A DNA stretch of 64,000 bases, taken from the NCBI RefSeq assembly GCF_015752315.1, contig NZ_JADOVJ010000001.1:2844501-2908500 (forward strand). Direction: 5' to 3'. Shown here piece after piece: positions 43,714-55,417 of the stretch; the first letter of the stretch is position 1; each line of letters opens with the position of its first letter. This DNA is from Nocardioides luteus (lineage in GTDB: Bacteria > Actinomycetota > Actinomycetes > Propionibacteriales > Nocardioidaceae). The notes beneath the pieces were generated by a model. The model was not told where the DNA came from. It saw nothing but the letters and a program-made list of their open reading frames with translations, and ran no database searches. The translations under genes and the position numbers were made by a program.

Positions 43714-44667
43714 GTGAACGAAATCCAGCTCAGCGACCTGAGTCTGGGACGCCATATCGCCCAGGGCTCGCAAGGCCGCATCATCGAGCTGGCCGACCAC
43801 CCCGGGACGGTCGCGAAGCTCTACCGCACGCGGGAGCTGGGTCTCGTGGACGGCCGGGCTCTGGCGGAGCTGGTGCGCATTCGCGGGTTCGTGGTGAGCG
43901 AGGGTCTGCAGGTGGACCACTTCGCCGCCTGGCCGCACACGGTCGTGCTCGACGGGCTGCGTACGGCGGGCTTCCTGATGCAGCGGGTCCACGAGCCGTT
44001 CCTGGCCGGGTTCGGGCCGACCACGGCGCTGGCCGAGCTGGGCCTGCTCGTGAACACGGGCGACGTACCGAGTCCCGGGGTCTATGAGCGGGTGCTGCTG
44101 ATGCGCGCCCTGGCCGCGGTGATGGACGCCCTGCACCGGCAGGGGCTCGTGCTCGGCGACCTCTCGCCGCGCAACATCGCCTGGTCGGTCTCGCCGGTCC
44201 CGCGGGTGATGCTGCTCGACTGCGACGGGATCCGTCCGGCGGGCGAGGACGGCGTGCTTCCGCCCGCCGACACCCGTGGCTGGGAGGACCCGAGCAACAT
44301 CGGCCGGCCGCCCACCGCCGACAGCGACCGGTTCAAGCTGGCCCTGACGATCGCCCGGGTGCTCACCGGCGACCGCAACGCCGCCCCCGGCCACAGGCCC
44401 GACCTGACCTTCGCCGGCGAGGCCGGCATCCTGGTCGGCCCGCTCACCCGGCTGATGGACCAGGCCGCCGGTCCGCCCGGGCTCCGCCCGACCGCGTCGC
44501 AGTGGGCCACCGTCCTTGACGTACGCACCCCCTGGGCGGGGGCTGCTCCGCCGACGCCGCCGCAGATGCCTGCGCCGATGCCGCCACCGGTGCCGCCGGC
44601 GATGCGCTCGCGCGGGCCGTCGCCCAGCGGGGAGATCCTGCGGCCCTTCCGCCGTCAGTCGCGCTGA
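43714..44667 (+). CDS. Protein-kinase-like protein
   Basis: 317 residues from GTG 43714 (GGAGG 5 nt upstream). Kinase elements are recognisable: glycine loop LGRHIAQGSQGRIIEL, ATP lysine TVAKLYR, catalytic loop LVLGDLSPRNIAW (GD in place of HRD) and DCDG in place of DFG. The last 50 residues are a proline-rich tail (PPTPPQMPAPMPPPVPP). It is soluble with no membrane anchor. HRD-to-GD variants like this are seen in kinases linked to stress or tellurite-type systems, but no partner is nearby. Confidence 0.75.
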   Translation: MNEIQLSDLSLGRHIAQGSQGRIIELADHPGTVAKLYRTRELGLVDGRALAELVRIRGFVVSEGLQVDHFAAWPHTVVLDGLRTAGFLMQRVHEPFLAGFGPTTALAELGLLVNTGDVPSPGVYERVLLMRALAAVMDALHRQGLVLGDLSPRNIAWSVSPVPRVMLLDCDGIRPAGEDGVLPPADTRGWEDPSNIGRPPTADSDRFKLALTIARVLTGDRNAAPGHRPDLTFAGEAGILVGPLTRLMDQAAGPPGLRPTASQWATVLDVRTPWAGAAPPTPPQMPAPMPPPVPPAMRSRGPSPSGEILRPFRRQSR

Positions 44668-44677
44668 GCGCTCGAGC

Positions 44678-45079
44678 TCAGGTCGCCGACCAGCCGGACC
44701 ACCGCTTCACCTCGATGACGATGACCGGCCCGGCCGGCGGCCGCTCGCGATAGTCGGCGTACTTGGCGACCAGCGGAGCGAGGTCGTGGGTCGCGTGCAC
44801 CCGCGCGACGCCGTCGGCTCGGGCCCACCACAGCTGCGACCAGTCGTCGTCGTAGGCGTCGACCAGCAGCGACACCGCCGGGTTGGCCGCGATGTCGTCG
44901 AGCCGGCGCAGCCGGGTGGTCGACTTGGGCTTGTGGTCGACCGCGGTGAGGATCTCCTCCCCTGCCAGGGCGAACACGATCGGTACGATCCTCGGCGCAC
45001 CGTCGGCCGAGACCGTCGCCAGCCGCGCTACGCGGGTCTCCGCGAACCGTTCCCTGGCCCACTGCTCGTCGTGTCGCAC
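44678..45079 (-). CDS. PPOX-class F420-dependent oxidoreductase
   Basis: 133 residues. The split-barrel flavin/F420-binding fold of the TIGR03668-like group is seen in RFAETRVARLATVSADGAPRIVPIVFAL, then DHKPKSTTRLRRLDDIAANPAVSLLVDAYDDDWSQLWWARADG. Such enzymes reduce substrates with F420H2 or bind flavin. Ends 10 nt from the convergent kinase-like gene. Confidence 0.87.
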   Translation of the reverse strand: MRHDEQWARERFAETRVARLATVSADGAPRIVPIVFALAGEEILTAVDHKPKSTTRLRRLDDIAANPAVSLLVDAYDDDWSQLWWARADGVARVHATHDLAPLVAKYADYRERPPAGPVIVIEVKRWSGWSAT

Positions 45080-45085
45080 CGGTCG

Positions 45086-45091
45086 ATCCTA
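45086..45091 (-). promoter_or_regulatory. -10 box of the F420/PPOX oxidoreductase gene
   Basis: TAGGAT, 6 nt before GTG 45079. Confidence 0.55.
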
Positions 45092-45130
45092 TCCACGCCG
45101 AGGCGGACGAGCCGGAGCCCGGCGGCTACC

Positions 45131-45928
45131 GTGTCCGCATGCGCTCCGACCTCCTCCCCCGTGCTGCCCGCTGAGGCCGAGCGGCTGCTCACCGTCGACC
45201 TGGTCGAGTGGCTGGCCGACCTGGTCGATCCGTCGCTGCTCCGCCGGGAGTCGCCGAAGGCGCAGCTGCAGGGACTGCGCAGCGCGGTCGTCCACCGGGT
45301 CGGCGTCAACGAGGTCTCCGCCCTGCTGCACTTCCGCGACGGGCTCGAGCACAACCCGCTACCCCTGCGCGACCAGGACGGGCTGCGGCTGGTCCTCGTC
45401 ACCAGCCGTGGTGAGGATCTGGCCGTCGACGACGTCGAGTTCGCCGACTGGAGCCGCGACGACGACTGTCAACGGTGCCGTACCGCGCTGGAGAGCTGGG
45501 CGCCGCCGGCCTTCGACCGGGCCGCACGGATCACCTCCGTCGGCGGTCTCCACATCGCCTACGACCATGCCGACCGCGCCGGCATGGAGCCCCAGCAGCT
45601 CCTGGCGCGGCTCCGGCCGGCCGTCGCAGAGGCGAACGCGTCGCTCGGCTCCTGGGACGCCTCCACCGTCGGCGTCTACTGGTATCCCGCCACCGAGACC
45701 TGGGCGTACGTCATCCCGCTCGCGCTGGATCCCGAGCGCGAGCCTGTGGCGGGCGTGCTCACCCGCCACCCGGACGGCTACCACCTCGTCACGATCCTGA
45801 CGCGGCGTACGGCCTTCTGGAACGTCGCCAGTGTCGGCCGCGTTCCCCCGTCCTGGCTCGACGGCTCCCCTATCGACAGCTCCCCTGCCGACAGCTCCCC
45901 GATCGCCGGCCCGCCGACCGCGCTGTGA
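45131..45928 (+). CDS. Uncharacterised protein, start uncertain
   Basis: Up to 265 residues from GTG 45131; GTG 45161 is the alternative. The core (AERLLTVDLVEWLADLVDPSLLRRES through TVGVYWYPATETWAYVIPLALDP) has no family I recognise; it is soluble with a CQRC pair near residue 115. The C-terminus is a Ser/Pro-rich repeat (SPIDSSPADSSPIAG). An ATG at 45139 in the other frame gives MRSDLLPRAAR and stop; deleting one C of the CCCCC at 45156-45160 would join it to the main frame, so a frameshift is possible. Confidence 0.6.
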   Translation: MSACAPTSSPVLPAEAERLLTVDLVEWLADLVDPSLLRRESPKAQLQGLRSAVVHRVGVNEVSALLHFRDGLEHNPLPLRDQDGLRLVLVTSRGEDLAVDDVEFADWSRDDDCQRCRTALESWAPPAFDRAARITSVGGLHIAYDHADRAGMEPQQLLARLRPAVAEANASLGSWDASTVGVYWYPATETWAYVIPLALDPEREPVAGVLTRHPDGYHLVTILTRRTAFWNVASVGRVPPSWLDGSPIDSSPADSSPIAGPPTAL

Positions 45929-45963
45929 CGGGGACCGACCGAAGGGTGCGCTTTCACCGGCGC

Positions 45964-46119
45964 GAACGAATTTTCATTCGCCCCATCGGAGTGAATGAAA
46001 ATTCATTCGCGCATCGAGGCCGGATGAAAATTCGTTCACCCGCAGGAACGAAAATTCGTTCACCCCCAGGACCCGAACGAAAATTCATTCGACCCGTGGA
46101 GCCGAACGAATTTTCGTTC
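45964..46119. repeat. Array of six 16-bp palindromes with regular spacing
   Basis: Copies start at 45964, 45993, 46022, 46046, 46075 and 46104. The consensus is GAAYGAA-AA-TTCRTTC, 7-bp arms around an AA centre. Copies 1 and 6 are in inverse orientation (TT centre). Spacers are 13, 13, 8, 13 and 13 nt with no shared sequence except GC richness. The array is AT-rich within a GC-rich genome and fills the gap between convergent genes. Confidence 0.95.
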
Positions 46120-46130
46120 GCCGCGGAGGA

Positions 46131-49844
<3,714 letters not shown>

Positions 49845-50033
49845 TCTTGTTTCCTCTCCCGGGCGGGCACGGTGGTGTGCACGGCTTTGCCTGAAACACG
49901 CTACGGCGTAGGTGTGCGGGCGATGCCATTTCATTCCGAATCCTGACACTGGCAGTCCACCAGGTGGGAATTCATAAGGTGTACGCAGGATGAACGACAC
50001 CGTCTCTCTGGTCCCGGTGACTAGGGTGGAGGT
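49845..50033. other. Divergent metH/PAC2 intergenic region
   Basis: 189 nt with no gene. AGAGG lies upstream of the metH GTG. The PAC2 -10 (50022-50027) is listed separately. I see no riboswitch. Confidence 0.5.
50022..50027 (+). promoter_or_regulatory. -10 box of the PAC2 gene
   Basis: TAGGGT, 6 nt before GTG 50034; the intervening GGAGGT is too close to serve as a Shine-Dalgarno sequence. Confidence 0.55.
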
Positions 50034-50882
50034 GTGATCGAGATCGAAGAGACCCGCGACCTGGTCGATCCTGTGGTGATCGCCGCGTTCGAGGGATGGA
50101 ACGACGCGGCCGATGCCGCCTCCGGCACGGTTGACCATCTGATGGACGTCTGGCACGCGCGCGTCGTGGCCGAGATCGATCCCGAGGACTTCTACGACTA
50201 CCAGGTGAACCGGCCGGTGACCGGGACCGACGAGAACGGATTCCGCACGATCACCTGGCCCACCACCCAGGTCGCCGTGTGCTCCCCGCCCGACCTGGAC
50301 CGCGACATCATCCTGGTGCGCGGCATCGAGCCCAACATGCGCTGGAAGCAGTTCGTGAGCGAGATCCTGGAGTGCGTCGACGACCTCGGCGGCCAGCTCG
50401 TGGTGACCCTGGGGGCGCTGCTCGCCGACGCGCCGCACACCCGTCCCATCCCGGTCTCCGGCACCGCCACCGAGCCCGACCTCGTCGACCGGCTCAAGCT
50501 CGACTCGCCGTCCTACGAGGGGCCGACCGGCATCGTCGGCGTGATTCAGGAGGCCTGCGTCCAGAGCGACATCCCCGCGGTCTCCTACTGGGCCGCGGTC
50601 CCCCACTACGTCGCCGCCCCACCGTGCCCCAAGGCCACCCTCGCGATCATCAACAAGCTCGAGGACCTGCTGCAGTGCTCCATCCCCCTCGGCGACCTCC
50701 CCGAGGACTCCCGAGCCTGGGAGCGCGGCGTCAACGACCTCGCCGAGGAGGACGAGGACGTCTCCGACTACGTACGCTCCCTGGAGGAGGCCCGCGACAC
50801 CGCCGACCTCCCCGAGGCCTCCGGCGACGCGATCGCCCGGGAGTTCGAGCGCTACCTCAAGCGGCGCTCAGACGACTCCTGA
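50034..50882 (+). CDS. PAC2-family (proteasome-assembly-chaperone-like) protein
   Basis: 282 residues. The PAC2 fold is indicated by [21 protein letters not shown] at the N-terminus and by [20 protein letters not shown] and [45 protein letters not shown]. The bacterial role is not established, though it is conserved near mshC in actinobacteria. An acidic coiled C-terminus follows. Confidence 0.9.
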   Translation: MIEIEETRDLVDPVVIAAFEGWNDAADAASGTVDHLMDVWHARVVAEIDPEDFYDYQVNRPVTGTDENGFRTITWPTTQVAVCSPPDLDRDIILVRGIEPNMRWKQFVSEILECVDDLGGQLVVTLGALLADAPHTRPIPVSGTATEPDLVDRLKLDSPSYEGPTGIVGVIQEACVQSDIPAVSYWAAVPHYVAAPPCPKATLAIINKLEDLLQCSIPLGDLPEDSRAWERGVNDLAEEDEDVSDYVRSLEEARDTADLPEASGDAIAREFERYLKRRSDDS

Positions 50883-50898
50883 CCGCCGAAGCGTCGCC

Positions 50899-50942
50899 TA
50901 CGTCGGCCGAGACGTCACGACCGTGACGTCTCGGCCGACGTA
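50899..50942. repeat. Perfect 21-bp inverted repeat between PAC2 and mshC genes
   Basis: Arms 50899-50919 (start TACGTCGGCCGAGACGTCA) and 50922-50942 with a 2-nt centre. Partial copies flank it: GCCGAAGCGTC before and TGACGTCTCGGCTCAG (50945-50960) after. It is probably a bidirectional terminator of the REP-like kind. Confidence 0.8.
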
Positions 50943-50956
50943 TCTGACGTCTCGGC

Positions 50957-52189
50957 TCAGAGCTTGATGCCCAGGGCCGCGTCGACGAGCTTGGCGATGG
51001 TCTCGCCGGCGAGCGCGTCGGAGGTCTCCGCGAGACCACCCTCGCCGAGGGTCGCGGCGACCCAGGCGTCGACGGCCTGGACGGCACGCGGGGCGTCGAG
51101 GTCGTCGGCGAGGGCGCCCAGGACGGTCTCGACGACCGGCGCCGCGGGGGCGCCGCGGCCGAGGGCGACGGCCTTGCGCCACTCGGCGATCTGGTCGACG
51201 GCGTCGAAGAGCTTGGCGTCGGTCCACTCCCAGTCGTCGCGGTAGTGGTGGCCCAGGAGCACCAGCCTGATCGCCATCGGGTCGATCTCGGAGTTGCGCA
51301 GGGCGGAGACGAAGACGAGGTTGCCGCGCGACTTGGACATCTTGTGGCCGTCGTAGGCCACCATCCCGCCGTGGGTGTAGATCTCGGCGAACTCCTTGCC
51401 CGCGGAGCGGGCGTGGGAGCCGGACATCTCGTGGTGCGGGAAGACCAGGTCGGAGCCGCCGGCCTGGACGGTGAACCCGGAGCCGAGGTGCTCGAGCGCG
51501 ATCGCGGTGCACTCGATGTGCCAGCCGGGGCGGCCCGGGCCGTAGGGCGATGGCCAGGCCGGCTCGCCGGGGCGCTCGGCGCGCCACAGCAGCGGGTCGA
51601 GCGGGTCCTTCTTGCCGGGCCGCTCGGGGTCACCGCCGCGCTCGCCGAAGAGCTCGAGCATCTCCTCACGAGACATCCGCGACTCCTCACCGAAGGCGTC
51701 GTCGACGGCGACCGAGGCGTAGACGTCCTCGTCGACCTTGTAGATCGCGCCGGCCTCCTCGAGCTCACCGATCAGCGAGAGCACCAGCGGGATCGACTCG
51801 ACGGCGCCGATGTAGTGCTGCGGCGGGAGGACCCGCAGCGCCTCCATGTCCTGCCGGAAGAGCTCGGTCTCGCGCTCGGCGAGCGCCTCCCACTCGATCC
51901 CGACCTTGTCGGCCCGCTCGAGCAGCGGGTCGTCCACGTCGGTGACGTTCTGCGTGTAGCCGACCTCGTAGCCGGCGTTGAGCCACGCCCGGTGGAGCAG
52001 GTCGAAGGCGACGTAGGTGTTGGCGTGGCCCATGTGGGTCGCGTCGTAGGGCGTGATGCCACAGACGTACAGCGAACGGCGGCCCTGACCCTCGGTCGGG
52101 ACGACGGCGTCCCGCTGATGGTCATAGACCTGCACCTCGGGCCCTTTGACGGACAGTTCTGGGACTTCGGGTGCAGACCATGCGCGCAT
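50957..52189 (-). CDS. mshC: Cysteine:GlcN-Ins ligase (mycothiol synthesis)
   Basis: 410 residues. A cysteinyl-tRNA-synthetase-like fold with HIGH-type motif THMGHANTY, zinc region [16 protein letters not shown] and KMSKSRGN, but without the tRNA-binding C-terminal extension. It joins cysteine to glucosamine-inositol in the third enzymatic step of mycothiol synthesis, a marker of actinobacteria. ATG 52189 has no Shine-Dalgarno sequence. Confidence 0.97.
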   Translation of the reverse strand: MRAWSAPEVPELSVKGPEVQVYDHQRDAVVPTEGQGRRSLYVCGITPYDATHMGHANTYVAFDLLHRAWLNAGYEVGYTQNVTDVDDPLLERADKVGIEWEALAERETELFRQDMEALRVLPPQHYIGAVESIPLVLSLIGELEEAGAIYKVDEDVYASVAVDDAFGEESRMSREEMLELFGERGGDPERPGKKDPLDPLLWRAERPGEPAWPSPYGPGRPGWHIECTAIALEHLGSGFTVQAGGSDLVFPHHEMSGSHARSAGKEFAEIYTHGGMVAYDGHKMSKSRGNLVFVSALRNSEIDPMAIRLVLLGHHYRDDWEWTDAKLFDAVDQIAEWRKAVALGRGAPAAPVVETVLGALADDLDAPRAVQAVDAWVAATLGEGGLAETSDALAGETIAKLVDAALGIKL

Positions 52190-52195
52190 GGGTGC

Positions 52196-52201
52196 AGCCT
52201 A
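52196..52201 (-). promoter_or_regulatory. -10 box of mshC
   Basis: TAGGCT, 6 nt before ATG 52189. Confidence 0.55.
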
Positions 52202-52221
52202 CTTGGCGAGGCCCACGTGTC

Positions 52222-53007
52222 TCAGAAAGGCGGCCACGGGATGACATGTCGGTCGTATCCCGGCCGCGGGAAGGACCCTTCGGCGAGCAGTACCTCGCAG
52301 CGGTGACCGAGCGCGTCGACCTCCCGCCCCGTCAGGTACGCAGCCAGCCCCCGCCCCAGCGCACCGGAGAGCCCCGCGTGGATCGTCCGGATACCGGCGA
52401 GCTCCTCGTCGGAGAAGCCCAGCCCGTGCCATCCCCACAGGATGGTGCGCAGCTTAGGCTCCTCGTGGAAGGTCAGCCCGTGGTCGCAGCCGTAGCGGTG
52501 CCCACCGGCGAGCGGCAGGACGTGACCGCCCTTGCGGTCGGCGTTGTTGGTGATCGCGTCGAAAACGGCCATCCGCCGCAGCTCGGGCGTGTCCTCGTGG
52601 ACGAGGGTCACCACCCGGTCGCGCTCGTCGTAGCCGTCGAAGACCTTCAGGTAGCCGGCCGGCACCTCGCCCTCGGGCACGATCGTGACCGGCTCGACGC
52701 TCTCGTCGGCGTCGACCCAGCGCTGGATCATCCCCGGACCGTGCGGCCCGTCGCCGAGCCAGGTCTCGGGGACCACCGACCAGCCCAGCGCCTCGGAGAC
52801 CAGGTACGAGGCGACCTCGCGATGCGCGAGGTTGCCGTCGGGAAAGTCCCACAGCGGCCGCTCCCCCGCGATCGGCTTGTAGACCACCTCGGACTCGCCG
52901 AGCGTGGCCAGGAAGGTCGCGTTGGAGGCCGTCGTCAGCCGTCCGACGAGCTCCAGAGCCCCGTCGTTCTCGGGGGCGCTGTGCTCCATCTCCGGGGCAG
53001 GCTCCAC
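52222..53007 (-). CDS. SCO1664-family protein (PI3/4-kinase-like)
   Basis: 261 residues. ATP-lysine-like EVVYKPIAGERPLWDFPDGNLAHREVASYLVSE and the DAITNNADRKGGHVL block match the SCO1664 family, distantly related to lipid/protein kinases of the PI3/4 or HipA type. Substrate unknown. It starts at GTG, only 4 nt after the DUF3090 gene, and is likely in one operon with it. Confidence 0.88.
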   Translation of the reverse strand: MEPAPEMEHSAPENDGALELVGRLTTASNATFLATLGESEVVYKPIAGERPLWDFPDGNLAHREVASYLVSEALGWSVVPETWLGDGPHGPGMIQRWVDADESVEPVTIVPEGEVPAGYLKVFDGYDERDRVVTLVHEDTPELRRMAVFDAITNNADRKGGHVLPLAGGHRYGCDHGLTFHEEPKLRTILWGWHGLGFSDEELAGIRTIHAGLSGALGRGLAAYLTGREVDALGHRCEVLLAEGSFPRPGYDRHVIPWPPF

Positions 53008-53011
53008 CGGA

Positions 53012-53617
53012 TCAGACCGGGTCGCGCCGCTTGAACCCGTTCGCCCGGACGCACAGGTGCCCCTCGGGGTCGATCGGGTTGCCGCAGAACGGGCAGTTCG
53101 GACGTCCGGCGCCCAGCACCGCCTCGGCCCGCTTCACGAAGGCGCGGGCGTTGCGCGGGGCGATCCGGACCAGGAGCACCTCGTCGGGCTCCGGGTCGTC
53201 CAGCTCGATGGCCGCCACGGCGTCCTCGTCGACCAGCTGGCCGGTCTCGTCGACCTCGGCGATGATCTCGGTCTCGCTGATCGGGAAGACCTCGAGGACG
53301 ACCTTGTCCTCGTCGGGGTCCCAGGCCAGCGTCATCGTGCCCGCGCGGAACTCCTCCTCGATCGGCTGCTCCAGCGGACCGTTGTCGTCGAGGTCGTAGG
53401 GAGCGATCGCAGGCACCACGGCGGGCGCCGACTTCATCACCTCGTCGAGGAGCTCGTCGAGCCGCTCGGCGAGCACGGTGACCTGCTGCTTCTCCAGGGC
53501 GACCGAGACGACCCGCGCTCCCTCACGCGCCTGGAGGAAGAACGTACGCGCCCCGGGCTCGCCGACGGTGCCGACGACGAATCGTTCGGGCGGGTCGAAG
53601 GCGTGCATCACAGGCAT
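53012..53617 (-). CDS. DUF3090 protein (actinobacterial conserved)
   Basis: 201 residues from ATG 53617 (MPVMHAFDPPERFVVGTVGEPG); a TTG two codons earlier is less likely. The C-terminus holds a CPFCGNPIDPEGHLC zinc-ribbon-like motif. Function unknown. Conserved beside SCO1664-like and histidine phosphatase genes in actinobacteria. Confidence 0.88.
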   Translation of the reverse strand: MPVMHAFDPPERFVVGTVGEPGARTFFLQAREGARVVSVALEKQQVTVLAERLDELLDEVMKSAPAVVPAIAPYDLDDNGPLEQPIEEEFRAGTMTLAWDPDEDKVVLEVFPISETEIIAEVDETGQLVDEDAVAAIELDDPEPDEVLLVRIAPRNARAFVKRAEAVLGAGRPNCPFCGNPIDPEGHLCVRANGFKRRDPV

Positions 53618-53623
53618 GCACAA

Positions 53624-53629
53624 ACCTTA
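53624..53629 (-). promoter_or_regulatory. -10 box of the DUF3090 gene
   Basis: TAAGGT, 6 nt before ATG 53617. Confidence 0.6.
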
Positions 53630-54367
53630 TCCAGCAGAGTCCAAACCGTCGCCGGGACCCGCGCCACCGCCCACCACCGCGTCGTCGTTGCGGCGGCGCG
53701 ACGGCTTGCGTCCCTTCTTGGCGGCCGGCTTCGGGGCCAGCCACGACAGGTCGCCGGCGTGGGTGTTGGTGGCCAGGACGGAGGGCCGGCCCTCGCCGTA
53801 GCGCACCACGGAGATCGAGGCCGGGTCGACGTGCAGCCGCTGGAAGAGGTCCAGGTGCATGCCGAGCGCGTCGGCCAGGATCGACTTGATCAGGTCTCCG
53901 TGGCTCACGCACAGCCAGACCGCCGAGTCCCCGTGGGCCGCGGTGACGGCGGCGTCGTGGCGGCGTACGGCCTCCACTGCCCGGGCCTGCATCGCGGGCA
54001 TCGACTCCCCGCCGGGGAAGGTGACCGCCGAGGGCTGGGTCTGCACCGTCTTCCACAGCTTGCGGCGCGCCAGGGTGGTGATCTTCTCCCCCTGCCACTC
54101 GCCGTAGTCGCACTCGGAGACGCCGTCCTCGACGACGACCGCAGGCTGCTCAGCGCGCCCCTCCAGGATGACCGACATCGTCTGCTGGCAGCGCTCCATC
54201 GGGCTGGTAACCGCCAGCGCCAGCGGAACCGGCGCGATCCGCTCGGCCGCCTTGGCGGCCTGCTCCAGGCCGCGCTCGTCCAGCCTCACGCCGGGCAGCC
54301 GTCCGGCCAGGGTGCCGGATGCGTTCGCCGTCGTACGGCCGTGTCTCACCAGGATCATCGTCGCCAC
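53627..54367 (-). CDS. Histidine phosphatase (MSMEG_4193-like)
   Basis: 246 residues from GTG 54367 (VATMILVRHGRTTANA); ATG three codons in is an alternative. Phospho-acceptor RHG, second Arg in ERCQQTM, and the late SHGDLIKSILADALG with the second His are all present. The C-terminal 45 residues are basic and low in complexity (KKGRKPSRRRND). TAGGGT lies 8 nt before the GTG. Substrate unknown. Confidence 0.88.
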   Translation of the reverse strand: MATMILVRHGRTTANASGTLAGRLPGVRLDERGLEQAAKAAERIAPVPLALAVTSPMERCQQTMSVILEGRAEQPAVVVEDGVSECDYGEWQGEKITTLARRKLWKTVQTQPSAVTFPGGESMPAMQARAVEAVRRHDAAVTAAHGDSAVWLCVSHGDLIKSILADALGMHLDLFQRLHVDPASISVVRYGEGRPSVLATNTHAGDLSWLAPKPAAKKGRKPSRRRNDDAVVGGGAGPGDGLDSAG

Positions 54368-54424
54368 GGTTGGCGACCCTATCCATCCCGCCGAAGCATG
54401 CCCACAGTGCCGGGCCCCATGCCT

Positions 54425-54430
54425 TAACCT
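54425..54430 (+). promoter_or_regulatory. -10 box of corA
   Basis: TAACCT, 6 nt before GTG 54437. Confidence 0.55.
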
Positions 54431-54436
54431 GACAGC

Positions 54437-55417
54437 GTGATCGTCGACAGCGCTCTCTACCGCGCCGGTGAGCGTGACAAGACCGACTGCGCGCCCCACG
54501 ACTACGCCACGCTGCGCAGCGGCGTGAAGGACGCGGGCGACTTCGTCTGGCTCGGGCTCTACCAGCCCAGCCAGTACGAGCTCGACGAGGTCGCCCAGGC
54601 CTTCGGCCTGCACCCGCTCGCCGTCGAGGACGCGCTCACCGCCCACCAGCGACCCAAGCTGGAGCGCTACGAGGGCGGCATGTTCCTGGTCGTCAAGACG
54701 CTCTGGTACGTCGATGCCGAGGACGCTGTCGAGACCGGTGAGGTCGCCTTCTTCATCGGCACCGACTACGTGATCACGGTCCGCCACGGTCGCGGCTCTC
54801 GGCTCGCGCCGGCGCGTGAGCTGCTGGAGACCAGCGACGAGCAGCTCCTCACCGAGGGCTCCTACTCCGCCGTCTACGCCGTGGTCGACTACATCGTCGA
54901 CGGCTACGTCGACGTCGCCACCGAGCTCACCAAGGACGTCGACGAGGTCGAGACCTCCGTCTTCTCCGACGAGCGCACCCACGACTCCGCCCGGATCTAC
55001 CGCCTGCGTCGCGAGCTCGCCGAGGTACGCCGCGCCGTGATGCCGCTGCGGGAGCCGGTGCGCCGCTTCGCCAACGGCGAGGGTGACATCGACCCCGACC
55101 TGCGCCCCTACTTCCGCGACGTCCTCGACCACCTCTCCTCCATCGTGGAGTCGATCGAGAACCTCGAGACGCTGCTCTCCTCGGCCTTCGAGGCCCACCT
55201 CGCGCAGCTCTCGCTGCAGCAGAACGACGACATGCGCAAGATCTCCGCGGGCGCGGCGATGATCGTCGTGCCGACCCTCATCGCCGGGATCTACGGGATG
55301 AACTTCACCCACATGCCCGAGCTGTCCTGGACCTTCGGCTACCCGTTCGCGCTGCTGCTCATGGTCGCCGTCATGGCCGGGCTGTGGGTCTTCTTCCGGA
55401 AGTCGGGCTGGTTCTAG
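54437..55417 (+). CDS. corA: CorA-family Mg2+/Co2+ transporter
   Basis: 326 residues. A large N-terminal cytosolic domain with HPLAVEDALTAHQRPKLERYEG and a long helix precede two C-terminal membrane helices. The signature YGMNF lies at the end of the first (IVVPTLIAGIYGMNF). Pentameric magnesium channel of the inner membrane. Confidence 0.95.
   Translation: MIVDSALYRAGERDKTDCAPHDYATLRSGVKDAGDFVWLGLYQPSQYELDEVAQAFGLHPLAVEDALTAHQRPKLERYEGGMFLVVKTLWYVDAEDAVETGEVAFFIGTDYVITVRHGRGSRLAPARELLETSDEQLLTEGSYSAVYAVVDYIVDGYVDVATELTKDVDEVETSVFSDERTHDSARIYRLRRELAEVRRAVMPLREPVRRFANGEGDIDPDLRPYFRDVLDHLSSIVESIENLETLLSSAFEAHLAQLSLQQNDDMRKISAGAAMIVVPTLIAGIYGMNFTHMPELSWTFGYPFALLLMVAVMAGLWVFFRKSGWF

Noticed and set aside
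44516..45130. N-terminal extension of the hypothetical protein at 45131
   Set aside because: The upstream frame is antisense to the F420/PPOX gene and is Arg-rich shadow coding.
45964..46119. CRISPR array
   Set aside because: The repeats are only 16 nt and self-complementary, spacers are 8-13 nt and there are no cas genes.
49845..50033. Cobalamin or SAM riboswitch upstream of metH
   Set aside because: No B12-box or SAM aptamer consensus could be found by eye in this 189-nt region.
49845..50606. N-terminal extension of metH
   Set aside because: The upstream frame is antisense to the PAC2 gene and has no MetH similarity; GTG 49844 has an AGAGG and the right N-terminus.
53018..54427. Long plus-strand ORF of about 500 codons across DUF3090 and phosphatase genes
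   Set aside because: It is antisense to two clear genes and has shadow composition.
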